Below, one piece after another: positions 1 through 10,570 of a stretch of 64,000 bases of DNA. Source of the stretch: Eremothecium cymbalariae DBVPG#7215 (taxonomy: Eukaryota; Ascomycota; Saccharomycetes; Saccharomycetales; Saccharomycetaceae). Below the pieces are notes generated by a model that had not been told where the DNA came from, ran no database searches, and worked only from the letters and a program-made list of their open reading frames with translations. A program made the translations under genes and the position numbers. Every line of letters begins with the position of its first letter. The first letter of the stretch is position 1. Where the stretch lies: positions 868,001 to 932,000 of the forward strand of contig NC_016450.1 in NCBI RefSeq assembly GCF_000235365.1. Direction: 5' to 3'.

Positions 1-267
1 TCCAAATCGAATGTTGTCGCCATCAAGTCTGTAGGCATTATATCCTTTTTTTAACAGTAATTGCTCCAAGACACATGCTATAGTACTGACATTATTTGAA
101 ATGTTAGCGAGTTGCTATCAGCGGTAGCTTAGATTCATCTTCAGAGATACATACCTTTTACCAGAAGCACTCAAACCAGTCAACCAAACAGTGCATCCTC
201 TCTGATTTCTTAATTTCTGACGCTCTTCATAAGTCAAGTTCGGATGCCACGTTATGTTGCCTGTCAT
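1..267 (-). CDS. MET14: Adenylylsulfate (APS) kinase, 5' part, interrupted by an intron; runs off the window
   Basis: Phosphorylates adenylylsulfate to PAPS in the cytosolic sulfate assimilation pathway that feeds methionine and cysteine synthesis. Exon 1 (267-155) starts [19 protein letters not shown] and ends with the P-loop GLSASGK. Exon 2 (85-1) continues [15 protein letters not shown] and [11 protein letters not shown], then leaves the window. The split serine codon AG|T is restored exactly when positions 86-154 are removed. The protein is nearly identical to fungal APS kinases over the visible 66 residues. In S. cerevisiae MET14 is the first gene left of CEN11, and here too it is followed by a centromere and VPS1. 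A TCACGTG-type Cbf1 site lies about 175 bp upstream. Only the 3' end is missing, because of the window edge. Confidence 0.95.
86..154 (-). other. Spliceosomal intron in MET14 (69 nt)
   Basis: On the minus strand the 5' splice site is GTATGT (154-149), a branch-like CGCTAAC lies at 109-103, and the 3' splice site is CAG (88-86). Removing it joins the P-loop lysine and serine codons in frame. S. cerevisiae MET14 has no intron to my knowledge. Confidence 0.9.
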
Positions 268-442
268 ATTAGCGTTCTAAGGAATAATTGATAATACAAT
301 CAAGCACTCATAAATATTCCATTTTAACAGTACCTAAAAGAATAAATAAATTGGATTTTATTAAATATATATATCTTTACGTTGTTAATTGTCATCAACT
401 ATGGGAAAAGTATCATCTTATTCTATCCACAGTCAACATTTA

Positions 443-450
443 CACGTGAT
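443..450. promoter_or_regulatory. Cbf1-type site (CACGTGAT) in the MET14 promoter
   Basis: CACGTGAT is the complement of ATCACGTG. TCACGTG is the known Cbf1-Met4-Met28 binding site in front of yeast sulfur-assimilation genes such as MET16 and MET14. It lies 176 bp upstream of the MET14 start. It also fits the CDEI consensus, but no CDEIII lies at a suitable distance, so a promoter role is favoured. Confidence 0.6.
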
Positions 451-1036
451 ATGATTAAATGCTGACATATCAATACTATCCAGCCAAACGCTTACCAAAT
501 GATACCTCTAGAACAGGTATTACCAATTATATATAAATATATTAAAGTTCAGTTTTTATGTGTTATGTCTTAATTGCAGCATAATATATATATAATCCTT
601 ACGTTCTTCAATTATTTTTAATAATTACTTCTAACGAATATATTGTTTATTGAATGCAGAAAATATAGGATTTAACCTTCTGAAATTAACTATTTTTCTT
701 AATTTTAGTATCTGCTTTGTAATTCATTATTCTAGTGATAAAATGTATTGAAAATACATGCTTGTAGTACACAACTGATATTATTAATTTATTCATAAAC
801 AAACTTTTTAAGATATTTCAATTTTAATAACCTAAAAAAATAAATTCATATCGAATTATTAGGTATATATATAACATATACGTTATGTACTTATTATACC
901 CGCCTTCCTTTTCTGAGTTATTCATTTGCAGTTTAATTAGGAATTTTATATCATATTAAAATATATAATTGAAATATAACTAACTAATAGATAAACTGTA
1001 ATTTACTATATATAATTTTAGAGGAGTATTCCTATA

Positions 1037-1047
1037 ATTTATGTTTA
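1037..1047 (+). other. Possible replication origin core (11/11 ARS consensus match)
   Basis: ATTTATGTTTA fits the S. cerevisiae ARS consensus WTTTAYRTTTW at every position and lies 50 bp from CDEIII. Budding-yeast centromeres usually replicate early from nearby origins. In sequence this AT-rich such a match can occur by chance, and origin motifs differ between yeast genera, so this is only a candidate. Confidence 0.25.
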
Positions 1048-1096
1048 AACAATTGGTAAACTTCCGATTTTTAAAAAAATAATTTAATTAAATATA

Positions 1097-1294
1097 TTTT
1101 TATTTTCGGAACATCTAAACATGTATTATATTATATTTGTTATTTTATATCCGTATATTTAATATATAAAGACGAATAGTATTATTATAAAATATATGTT
1201 CAATTAATATAGTAGGTTTATATTTTAGATTAATTTTAAAAAATAAATTAATATTTCTAATATATTTTATATAATTTATATTTTATCACATGAT
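1097..1294 (-). other. Point centromere (CDEI-CDEII-CDEIII)
   Basis: On the minus strand, CDEI is ATCATGTGA at about 1294-1285, one mismatch to RTCACRTGA. CDEII is 1284-1122, about 163 bp and roughly 90% A+T. CDEIII is 1121-1097: it begins TGTTTA, has the invariant TTCCGAAAA core (CCG at 1109-1107) and ends in an A run. It matches the S. cerevisiae CDEIII consensus except at three upstream positions. CDEIII binds the CBF3 complex and CDEI binds Cbf1, together seating one kinetochore. The spacing is close to that known for Kluyveromyces lactis and Eremothecium and about twice that of S. cerevisiae. The flanking genes MET14 and VPS1 are those that flank CEN11 in S. cerevisiae, which independently supports the call. 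Confidence 0.9.
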
Positions 1295-1812
1295 TATATA
1301 ATTGCTATATAATAGTTAAAAACGCAAGCTGTTGCCAGATAAATCGATTGCTTGTAGCTGAAACACAATCAATAAATATATTATGTTTTATTAGTTTGCC
1401 ATCTTGGGTCTACTTTGTATGTGCCTTGTACCAATATTGTTACTATGTATGCTCTTTGATTTATTTTATTATTTTAATTTATTTAATTATGTTAATTATT
1501 TTATTTTTTTTATGATTTTCTTATTTACCACGAAAATAAATAAACTTTTTGATTGACATTATATGATATAATATACGCATAATATCTTGCTATTTTCACA
1601 GTAGACATGCATAATGTTCGTTTAAAGTCAAGAAAACGATGATGGGGATCAATCAGGATTTATTTGTTAGTTACCATTTTAAGATTAAAGGTTATTGAGA
1701 ACAAATATATATTTATACTCTTTTATCACTAAAGAAAACTAGCTAGATAGATATAGGCCTGTTGACATTAATCTTTTTATTCTGGATGGTAGGCGAAGTT
1801 TATTCAACACTT

Positions 1813-3870
1813 CTAAACAGATGAAACGATTTCACTAGCGTGTTTTAATATTTTTACCATGTTGTGGCATTCTTTTCTTCTCTGGATTGTGATATCATTT
1901 TCTTTGGTTAGATCATCAATGTCTTGGTTCCCATATAACTTTTCCAATAGGATCTTTTGAATATCATTTTTACTCTTGACAATTAGTTTGAGCATGACAG
2001 CCTTTGGAATCAAGTCTGCAACAGTTCTCTTCACAATGCTAAAATAACTATCAATTAACAACTTGATAACCTCTGTTTCTAAAGTTTCCCTTTCAGTCAT
2101 TTGACCCGTAGCTTTCAAAACAGAAGGCGGCGATTCCAAGGCTGTTAATTTCTTCTTATTCTTTGAAGAGAAGAATCCTCCAAAGATACCGTTTGATCCT
2201 TTTTCACCGCCTGTTGGGATGGGCTGAGGAAGCTGTTTACCAGTTTTAGGGTCAAGCTGCTTTGGATGCAATTTCTCTTCCACCATAGACATAGCTTGGG
2301 AGCCCTTTAACAAATCGGGGTGTGCGGTATTGATGTAAGTTTGCTCTGCCTTTATGATGTCTACAACGAATTCATTAGCTGGAATCACACGTTCCTTCAA
2401 ATATTGAATAAAGTAGTTTGAAATTGCCTCTCTTAGGCCTGGATATCTCGCATACTTTGTTTGCGAAATAATCTCTCTCAAAATGCGAACTAATTCGTCA
2501 AAAATTAGGCCGACAAGACGCAAGGAAGGATCTTCAAATCTTTGAATTTGCTGTTTCACTAGGACTTCAAATGCTTCGGTACCAACGAAAAGAGACGGAG
2601 CAGCACCAGAACTGTTGTACATAATTGTTCTAATATCTGAATCCTTGATTTGATCAAACGGGTCCAATGCATACACTCCGCTTTTGAAAATTTCATGGAA
2701 GACAAAAGATATTCTTGCACCACCAGACAATTCTTGACTTGACAGCTCCTTCGCCTCACCATCCAATATCCCTGTGTACTCCTTTGAGAAGTCCGTAATC
2801 ATTGATAAAACAATAGAGTTTGGCGAGTCCAGAGTTTCTGGGCCAAGATTTAGTAGTTCCGCTTGATACTTCTTTAATGACAACTCTATTTTGTTCTTAA
2901 TTTCAGGCAATGTCTGTCTGATATGGTGTAACAAGATAGAGTTTAACTTCTTTGCTAAGTATGGAGTACCACAGTAACTGGCATTTGAACTGTAAGAAGA
3001 ATGGCTTTCAAAGAATTTCTTTTCATCTCTTAAAGCATCCCTGATAGTCTTGTTAGATTCAATATCTTTCTGTCCCCTATTAATGACCGGCACATAACCA
3101 TATCTCAAAGGAATAATTCTCCCTGACAATATATCTACAACATCAGTTCCATCATCCATCAAATCAATTTTAGTCAATACACCAATAGTTTTTGTGCCCT
3201 CGGGGTCTACTTCCCTAGCTAGCTTCAAACCATCACTATTCGCCAAATCTGCATTTGCTGCATTGACAGCGAGAATAATAGCATTTGGCCTCGAGATATA
3301 CTGCATAATCATATTCTTAATCTGCGATTCAATGTCAGCAGGTTGGTCCCCAACGGGGACCTTTGTTAATCCCGGTAAATCAACTAAAGTTAAAGTCAAC
3401 ACATGGGGCGAGTATATCCTCAAGTTAATGGGAACAGGAGAAATCCCTGCATTCTTACCAGTCACCTTTTCAGTCTCATTTACAATCTCCTGGCGAAGCT
3501 GATCAAAATTATAAAACTTCTTGCCAGGTAAATGTAAAAACTCCCCCCATTCTTCAACATTGTCCTCGCTCTGGCCTGCTTTTTGATCAAAACCGACGTT
3601 CAGATCCAATAACTCCTCATGTGCATTCTTCGTATCCTTCTTAACTCTCCTATTAATCAACTGTAGCACTAGGGGTCTCCTGGTAACAATTCCCGATCCT
3701 CTAGGAAGAAAGTCCCTACCAACAATATTCTCCAACACTGATGACTTGCCTGAAGATTGAGATCCTACAACAGTAATCTGCGGCAAATCAACTGGTGATT
3801 GGGACCCCCCACCTAAAGGCGCTAAAGCATCTTGAAGTTTATTGATGGTTGCAATCAAATGTTCATCCAT
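1813..3870 (-). CDS. VPS1: Dynamin-like GTPase Vps1
   Basis: Large GTPase that self-assembles on membranes and drives scission in Golgi-to-endosome sorting, endocytosis, vacuole fission/fusion and peroxisome division. The 685-residue protein has the full dynamin layout. The GTPase domain has G1 GSQSSGKS (36-43), switch region around [10 protein letters not shown] (58-67), G3 DLPG (164-167) and G4 TKID (233-236). A middle domain follows, then a variable insert at about 525-580 containing a lysine patch (SSKNKKKL), and a C-terminal GTPase effector domain. There is no PH or proline-rich domain, as in the yeast family. S. cerevisiae Vps1 has 704 residues. The start is an ATG giving [16 protein letters not shown], the same N-terminus as the family. 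It is divergent from PAP1, as YKR001C/YKR002W are in S. cerevisiae. Confidence 0.97.
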   Translation of the reverse strand: MDEHLIATINKLQDALAPLGGGSQSPVDLPQITVVGSQSSGKSSVLENIVGRDFLPRGSGIVTRRPLVLQLINRRVKKDTKNAHEELLDLNVGFDQKAGQSEDNVEEWGEFLHLPGKKFYNFDQLRQEIVNETEKVTGKNAGISPVPINLRIYSPHVLTLTLVDLPGLTKVPVGDQPADIESQIKNMIMQYISRPNAIILAVNAANADLANSDGLKLAREVDPEGTKTIGVLTKIDLMDDGTDVVDILSGRIIPLRYGYVPVINRGQKDIESNKTIRDALRDEKKFFESHSSYSSNASYCGTPYLAKKLNSILLHHIRQTLPEIKNKIELSLKKYQAELLNLGPETLDSPNSIVLSMITDFSKEYTGILDGEAKELSSQELSGGARISFVFHEIFKSGVYALDPFDQIKDSDIRTIMYNSSGAAPSLFVGTEAFEVLVKQQIQRFEDPSLRLVGLIFDELVRILREIISQTKYARYPGLREAISNYFIQYLKERVIPANEFVVDIIKAEQTYINTAHPDLLKGSQAMSMVEEKLHPKQLDPKTGKQLPQPIPTGGEKGSNGIFGGFFSSKNKKKLTALESPPSVLKATGQMTERETLETEVIKLLIDSYFSIVKRTVADLIPKAVMLKLIVKSKNDIQKILLEKLYGNQDIDDLTKENDITIQRRKECHNMVKILKHASEIVSSV

Positions 3871-3904
3871 AGCCCTGTATTTCTGTGTAAAGATATAAGA
3901 ACAC

Positions 3905-3934
3905 TAATAATAATAATAATAATAATAATAATAA
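3905..3934. repeat. (TAA)10 microsatellite
   Basis: Ten uninterrupted TAA units, 35 bp upstream of the VPS1 start codon. Confidence 0.95.
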
Positions 3935-4236
3935 GTAATATAGACCTCCATAAAATTTTTTTTAAAAATCCCTTTTTTACACCGCCCCTATTGATATGAA
4001 CGAATCTACTTCCTTTTCTTGACCAGTATTCGCTGCTCCACGTGAAGTCGCCTCTTTGGCGTACGAAGTAGTGCGTATATTGGTATATAAAATGTGCTCA
4101 AGAATATCTCTTCTTAAGCTTGATATTGGATAGCTTTTCGGTGTTGTTGCTATCATTTGATTTATACTGTGATGTGTAGATCTCTCCAAGCAGCGCGGAG
4201 CGACAACCGATATATAAGATAGAGATAGAGATAGAG

Positions 4237-4296
4237 GGACCACAGGCGCAGCATCCAGGCCAGCTGCAGCTGGCCTGGATGCTGCGCCTGTGGCCC
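4237..4296. repeat. 54-bp perfect palindrome (27-bp arms, no spacer)
   Basis: Positions 4240-4266 are exactly the reverse complement of 4267-4293, centred on CTG|CAG. One mismatch further out, a GG/CC pairing extends it to 4237-4296. The arms are GC-rich and are not seen elsewhere in the window. Confidence 0.97.
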
Positions 4297-4410
4297 AAAC
4301 AGCTGTGAAACAGCAGCTAGCACTGTCAACAGAAGGCATGCCGTTGGCCATGTGTACCTCGGTAGGGTAACCCCTCCCACAGCGAGACGCCACCCCCCGC
4401 CCAACCCATC

Positions 4411-4480
4411 GCTCCCGCAAGCGCGGGGGCCGTCCGTCTCTGGGACGGACGGCTGTCCGCCGGACGGAGCAGGCGGGAGC
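4411..4480. repeat. Nested inverted repeats (candidate structured RNA or cruciform)
   Basis: GCTCCCGC (4411-4418) pairs with GCGGGAGC (4473-4480). Inside are CCCGC/GCGGG, a 10-bp stem GCCGTCCGTC/GACGGACGGC (4429-4438 with 4444-4453, 5-nt loop) and GTCCGCCGGAC (4455-4465). The nesting resembles a multibranched fold. I see no recognised RNA family in it. Confidence 0.6.
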
Positions 4481-5098
4481 TGCTGGGAGGGTGCGTCGTA
4501 TTCTAGACTGAGAAAAAGCAATAATCTCAGCTTAGGATTCCCTTTCTTCTGCTTTAAGGTTTGCCACTAACTCGCAAGGTCTGCCAATTTATCTCTCTAT
4601 CTATCTATATATTCGTTAAAAGAAAATTGTTGAATTTATATAGCTGGGAGGCACAACGGTTCCTTTACATATATCGTGAAATCAGAATCTCGTTCTGGAC
4701 ACACTTTAGTGCAACTGACTAGTAAGCACCTCTGGCGCTTTCTAAAAATTTTCTAACACAACCATATACTACTACTGTTGAGATTTCCATATTATTCTTT
4801 CCTCAAAAAAGATATCGTCGCCATTTTTGAATAGGTCCTTTTTTTAAAAAAAATAAAAAAAATAGAACTAGAAATATCATTAAAAAACAGTTAGTTTTTA
4901 AATATTACGAGAGTTAAAAGGGAAATTTGCATTACTACTGATTGTTGTTATCTTGTTTTATCTAAGGGCCTAACTAATTGGAGGAAGAATATTAAAGTAC
5001 AGTTTTAGTGAATTTTTTTTTTTAGCGGGAAAAGGAAAGGTTGAGTTGGTTGATTGAGTTGATTTAAGAATTGAAGGACCACAGACTACATAAAAATA

Positions 5099-6957
<1,859 letters not shown>

Positions 6958-7874
6958 TTGCCCAGGCTGCCGTTGCTCTTCCTGGTATTTATCCGTTATC
7001 TATTTTTATTTCTCCTCCTTCTTCCCTACCCCACAGAGCCCCCAACTCCTACGCAATTCACCTCCTATTCAATTCTCATTCTTCCAATACGACATCTTTA
7101 TAATAATCAACTATTCTGTAGAACAGGCATAAATAGAAGACACAAAATAGAAAAGAATTAACGTATCTGCATATATACTGCATATATTGTTGTAAATCAT
7201 CACCAAACCGTTATCGCTCTTTTGTTTCGTTGAATAGTCTTCATGGAACAATTGCATGAGAGCATCAAACATTCTTTTAACATTCTTTTACTGATCTTAC
7301 ACAGGTCGCATTACCCTATCATTATACTTATAATTCTTCAAAACCTATTATTACCATTGTATATCCCATAGCTGCTATCGCGCTTGAGAATACCCTGCAT
7401 GATACATCTTTTTCTTTCTTTTTTTCCTTTATGCTTTCTTTTTATGATATTCACTGCATCAAAAACAAAAAAGAAGCCTTGCGAATGGCCTCGAGAGAAC
7501 ATCTCATCACGTCTGGGAATATGGTTTGATGGGTTTAGTGCGATGAAGTATCTTTGAACGCGGTCTAAGGCAAAAAGCCACACTTTGAAAACCTTGAAAG
7601 CTAAAATGAAAGCCAAGATAGGTTTCTATGACCTTTTTATTCTAGCCATAATAAAATATGAAGGTGAGACATGGTTGCCACAGTAGAAAAGACATATATT
7701 GGTCATAGTTTGTTTATAATCAAGTAGAGCGAATATATAAAAAGTCGAACATTGGAAGAAAAGAGGAAGTAAAAGGTGTCTTATATGCATGCGGTGAACA
7801 ACCTAATACAGTAAAAAAAGTATAAGCCACTGAATAAATAGGCAGTTTGAAGTTCCGGGAGTATATTTTACAAG
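6958..7874. other. Intergenic region between PAP1 and MUP1
   Basis: This 0.9-kb stretch holds the PAP1 3' end and the MUP1 promoter. A 92-codon minus-strand ORF at 7338-7616 has no recognisable family and is not called. Two Met31/Met32-like motifs are listed separately. Otherwise I see nothing specific. Confidence 0.7.
7577..7684. promoter_or_regulatory. Two Met31/Met32-like motifs upstream of MUP1
   Basis: GCCACAGT at 7677-7684 is the complement of the ACTGTGGC core of the Met31/Met32 site. GCCACACTTT at 7577-7586 is one base off the longer form. They lie about 190 and 290 bp before the MUP1 start. S. cerevisiae MUP1 is controlled by the Met4 regulon, which uses these factors. This is motif matching only. 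Confidence 0.4.
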
Positions 7875-9563
7875 ATGCCCTTTTTATCACAGGGGAAGCT
7901 ATTCAGTAGGCATTCGAACGTTGATGAGAAGGATAGGTTCTCGACGATCAGCGATACTGAAGCAGCAGAGCATTTTATTACAGAACTGGATAAGGGCTCG
8001 AAGAGGCTTGGATTGATATCATGTATCGGTTTAATTTGTAACCGGATGTTGGGTACAGGTATATTTGTGGTCACATCGAAGATTCTTGAATTATCTGGGT
8101 CGGTAGGACTGTCGCTTATATTGTGGGTGATTGGTTCATTGATTGCTCTTGCTGGGTTGTACGTTTACATGGAGTTTGGCACTGCCATACCCAGGAACGG
8201 TGGTGAGAAGAATTACTTGGAGTTTATTTTTAAGAAGCCAAAGTTCTTTGTCACTTCCATGTATGCTGCTTACGTCTTCTTTTTAGGTTGGGCTGCGGGG
8301 AATTCCGTGATGGCAGCACAGATGTTTTTAACAGCAGGCGATGTCACTGTTACCAAATGGAACCAACGTGGGCTTGCTGTTGCTGTTTTGACGTTTTGTC
8401 TTTTGATTAACTCGATAAGTGTGAAAGCGGGGTTGTACTTTCAGAATGCATTAGGTATCTTCAAGATTTTCATTATTGTGTTTATTTCGATTACTGGTTG
8501 GGTTGCGTTGGCTGGTGGTTTGAATGCTCCAAAAACCGATAACTTTCATGATGCATTCTCAGGTACTGAGAGTGCAACTGCATATGGTGTGGTGAACGCC
8601 TTGTATAATGTCATTTGGTCATTCGTTGGTTACTCTAATGTCAACTATGCTTTGGGAGAGGTAAGGAATCCTGTGAAGACGTTGAAGGTTGCTGGTCCAA
8701 TTTCCTTGATAGTTCTCGCAGTCCTTTATATGTTTGTTAACATTGCATATTTTGCCGTGGTGCCCAGAGAAACCATAATTGGTTCTGAGTTAACCTTAGC
8801 AGCTGAATTCTTTAGAATTGCCTTTGGTGAGAGAGCCAAGAAGGCTGCTGCTATTTTTATTGCCCTCAGTGCGCTAGGTAATGTCAGCTCTGTTATCTTC
8901 TCACAAGGTAGAATTATCCAACAACTAGGCAGGGAGGGTGTATTACCTTTCTCTGGATTCTTCGCAACATCGAAGCCATTGGAATCACCAATGGTTGGCT
9001 TGTTCCAACATTTTATTGTCTGTACTATCACCATTCTCGGGCCTCCACCTGGTGATGCGTATAACTTTGTTATGAATTTAATCTCTTATCCAATGAACAT
9101 TGTGAATTTCACCATTAGTAGTGGCTTGTTGTGGCTCTACTGGCAACATAGGAAGGGTCAAGTTAAATGGAATCCGCCAATTAAAGCTGGTGTTTTCGCC
9201 GTTACCTTCTTTATGTTGGCCAATTTATATCTAATTGTTGTACCTTATATTCCTCCATCTGGTGGGAAAACGGTATACAAGTCTTTGCCATATTGGATCC
9301 ATTGTGTTGTTACTTGGATTGTGTTTGGATTTGGAGGGCTATACTGGCTGGTATGGGCAAAACTCTTACCCAAGTGGGGTAACTATAAATTGGTTTACTC
9401 TGAAGTACTTGGTGAAGACGGATTTTGGAGGAATAATATTGTTAGAAGATACAACAATGAAGTCGAAGATAATGACAATGAGGTGTCTAACGTTTCAAGT
9501 TTCAAGGTTAATGATTCAAATGACATCAAAGTTAGGACAATTAGCTCTGAAGGTGGAAGCTGA
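7875..9563 (+). CDS. MUP1: High-affinity methionine permease
   Basis: Plasma-membrane amino acid transporter of the LAT-like APC family that imports methionine (and cysteine) with protons. The 562-residue protein starts at an ATG (MPFLSQGKLFS). It has a soluble N-terminal tail with a lysine- and acidic-rich segment where ubiquitin-dependent turnover signals lie in S. cerevisiae. About twelve hydrophobic segments follow, starting at GLISCIGLICNRMLGTGIFV, which contains the APC substrate-binding GTGIF motif. The hydrophilic C-tail is rich in Asn/Asp/Ser. S. cerevisiae Mup1 has 574 residues. It is followed by RSC1/2, the same order as YGR055W-YGR056W. MUP3 is the other possible family member, but neighbour order and similarity favour MUP1. 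Confidence 0.95.
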   Translation: MPFLSQGKLFSRHSNVDEKDRFSTISDTEAAEHFITELDKGSKRLGLISCIGLICNRMLGTGIFVVTSKILELSGSVGLSLILWVIGSLIALAGLYVYMEFGTAIPRNGGEKNYLEFIFKKPKFFVTSMYAAYVFFLGWAAGNSVMAAQMFLTAGDVTVTKWNQRGLAVAVLTFCLLINSISVKAGLYFQNALGIFKIFIIVFISITGWVALAGGLNAPKTDNFHDAFSGTESATAYGVVNALYNVIWSFVGYSNVNYALGEVRNPVKTLKVAGPISLIVLAVLYMFVNIAYFAVVPRETIIGSELTLAAEFFRIAFGERAKKAAAIFIALSALGNVSSVIFSQGRIIQQLGREGVLPFSGFFATSKPLESPMVGLFQHFIVCTITILGPPPGDAYNFVMNLISYPMNIVNFTISSGLLWLYWQHRKGQVKWNPPIKAGVFAVTFFMLANLYLIVVPYIPPSGGKTVYKSLPYWIHCVVTWIVFGFGGLYWLVWAKLLPKWGNYKLVYSEVLGEDGFWRNNIVRRYNNEVEDNDNEVSNVSSFKVNDSNDIKVRTISSEGGS

Positions 9564-10570
9564 ACAAGAGGAATCCAGATATGATAGAACTGCCCTTGCA
9601 TTAATTTTTGTATAATTTTTTTATAGTATGATAATTCACTTTATTCGGATAATTACTTTAATGTTACATGTACACTTAATAGTCTAAGGATTTTACATAT
9701 CAGTTTTATAAAATACACCAATTAATGTAACTTTAAAGCTCCAAATCATGTATTCCCAAAAATCAATCTTGTAGATTGTAAAGTGTAGCAACTAGAAATG
9801 AACATACACATGCATAACAACAACAACAACAACAATAATAGTAATAACCTTCAATTGCATTATATAAATATCCGTTGCAATAACTCAGAATTAAGTGCCA
9901 TGCCTGACCTTAAAAATCCCTGCCACATCGTGGACCCAACGGTAGATCTTGCGTTGAATCGAATGGAGGCAATGGCCTGAATCTAACGACGAAAGAGAAC
10001 CATTTTATCCCCAAAAACAATCGGTATCCTCTTCGGCGATTCCTTCTTGAACTTCTCATCAGGCCCCAAATTCGCAGTATATTTCCAAGACCAGGCGTCA
10101 AACATTCGCCCTTAGTATTTCAAATCGTCTATACGAGTAGAACATCCAAATTACTCCATGCTTAGGAAAAAATCGCCTCAGCAGTTGTAAGGTCTAACGA
10201 CCTATAACCCATACAAACCTCATTCATGGCTTTATACATAACTACTCAATTAATCTTGGATTGACACCAACAAACACGTGACATGTTCGAAACGAGATAA
10301 CACCACGTGATCACAACCCACGAGATTGGTTACCCGGATAAACTTCTAGTCCTGGACGGCGACACGATCGACTTCATTTTTTCTGCAGATAAGTAACTCG
10401 ATTTTACAAGCAAAAACTAAAAAAAGTACGACGTAGACTTTTATTGAAAAAGGTGTTATTGGTGGCAAAGCGTTAGACGAAAGTTAACAGCGTGTAAACA
10501 GGCTGCGAAGGATCCAGAAGGGTAAGTAACGAAAATCTTAGTACGGGTGCAAAACAGTGAAAGAACAGTG
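9564..10570. other. Intergenic region between MUP1 and the RSC gene
   Basis: About 1 kb. It contains an (ACA)n tract near 9816-9834 and, closer to the RSC gene, a cluster of general regulatory factor sites (separate entry). The small ORFs here have no family resemblance. Confidence 0.7.
10275..10336. promoter_or_regulatory. Cbf1 and Reb1 site cluster in the RSC1/2 promoter
   Basis: CACGTG occurs at 10275-10280 (as CACGTGAC) and 10304-10309 (as CACGTGAT), both good Cbf1 sites. TTACCCG at 10330-10336 matches the Reb1 site. All lie within 62 bp, about 240 bp before the start codon, a typical arrangement for a nucleosome-depleted yeast promoter. Confidence 0.55.

Larger units (their letters stand above)
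268..1812. other. AT-rich intergenic region between MET14 and VPS1, holding the centromere
   Basis: About 1.5 kb without a credible coding region. It holds the MET14 promoter, the centromere (1097-1294) and the VPS1 3' flank. Long stretches are made only of A and T, far more so than other intergenic regions in this window. No tRNA or transposon remnant was seen. Confidence 0.85.

Noticed and set aside
443..450. CACGTGAT as the CDEI of the centromere
   Set aside because: It fits the motif, but no CDEIII lies at the right distance; the 1285-1294 element does have one.
3977..4521. Overlapping ORFs in the GC-rich island between VPS1 and PAP1
   Set aside because: Several frames on both strands are open only because of base composition and the palindrome; none looks like a protein.
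7338..7616. 92-codon minus-strand ORF between PAP1 and MUP1
   Set aside because: No family resemblance; composition fits AT-rich intergenic sequence.
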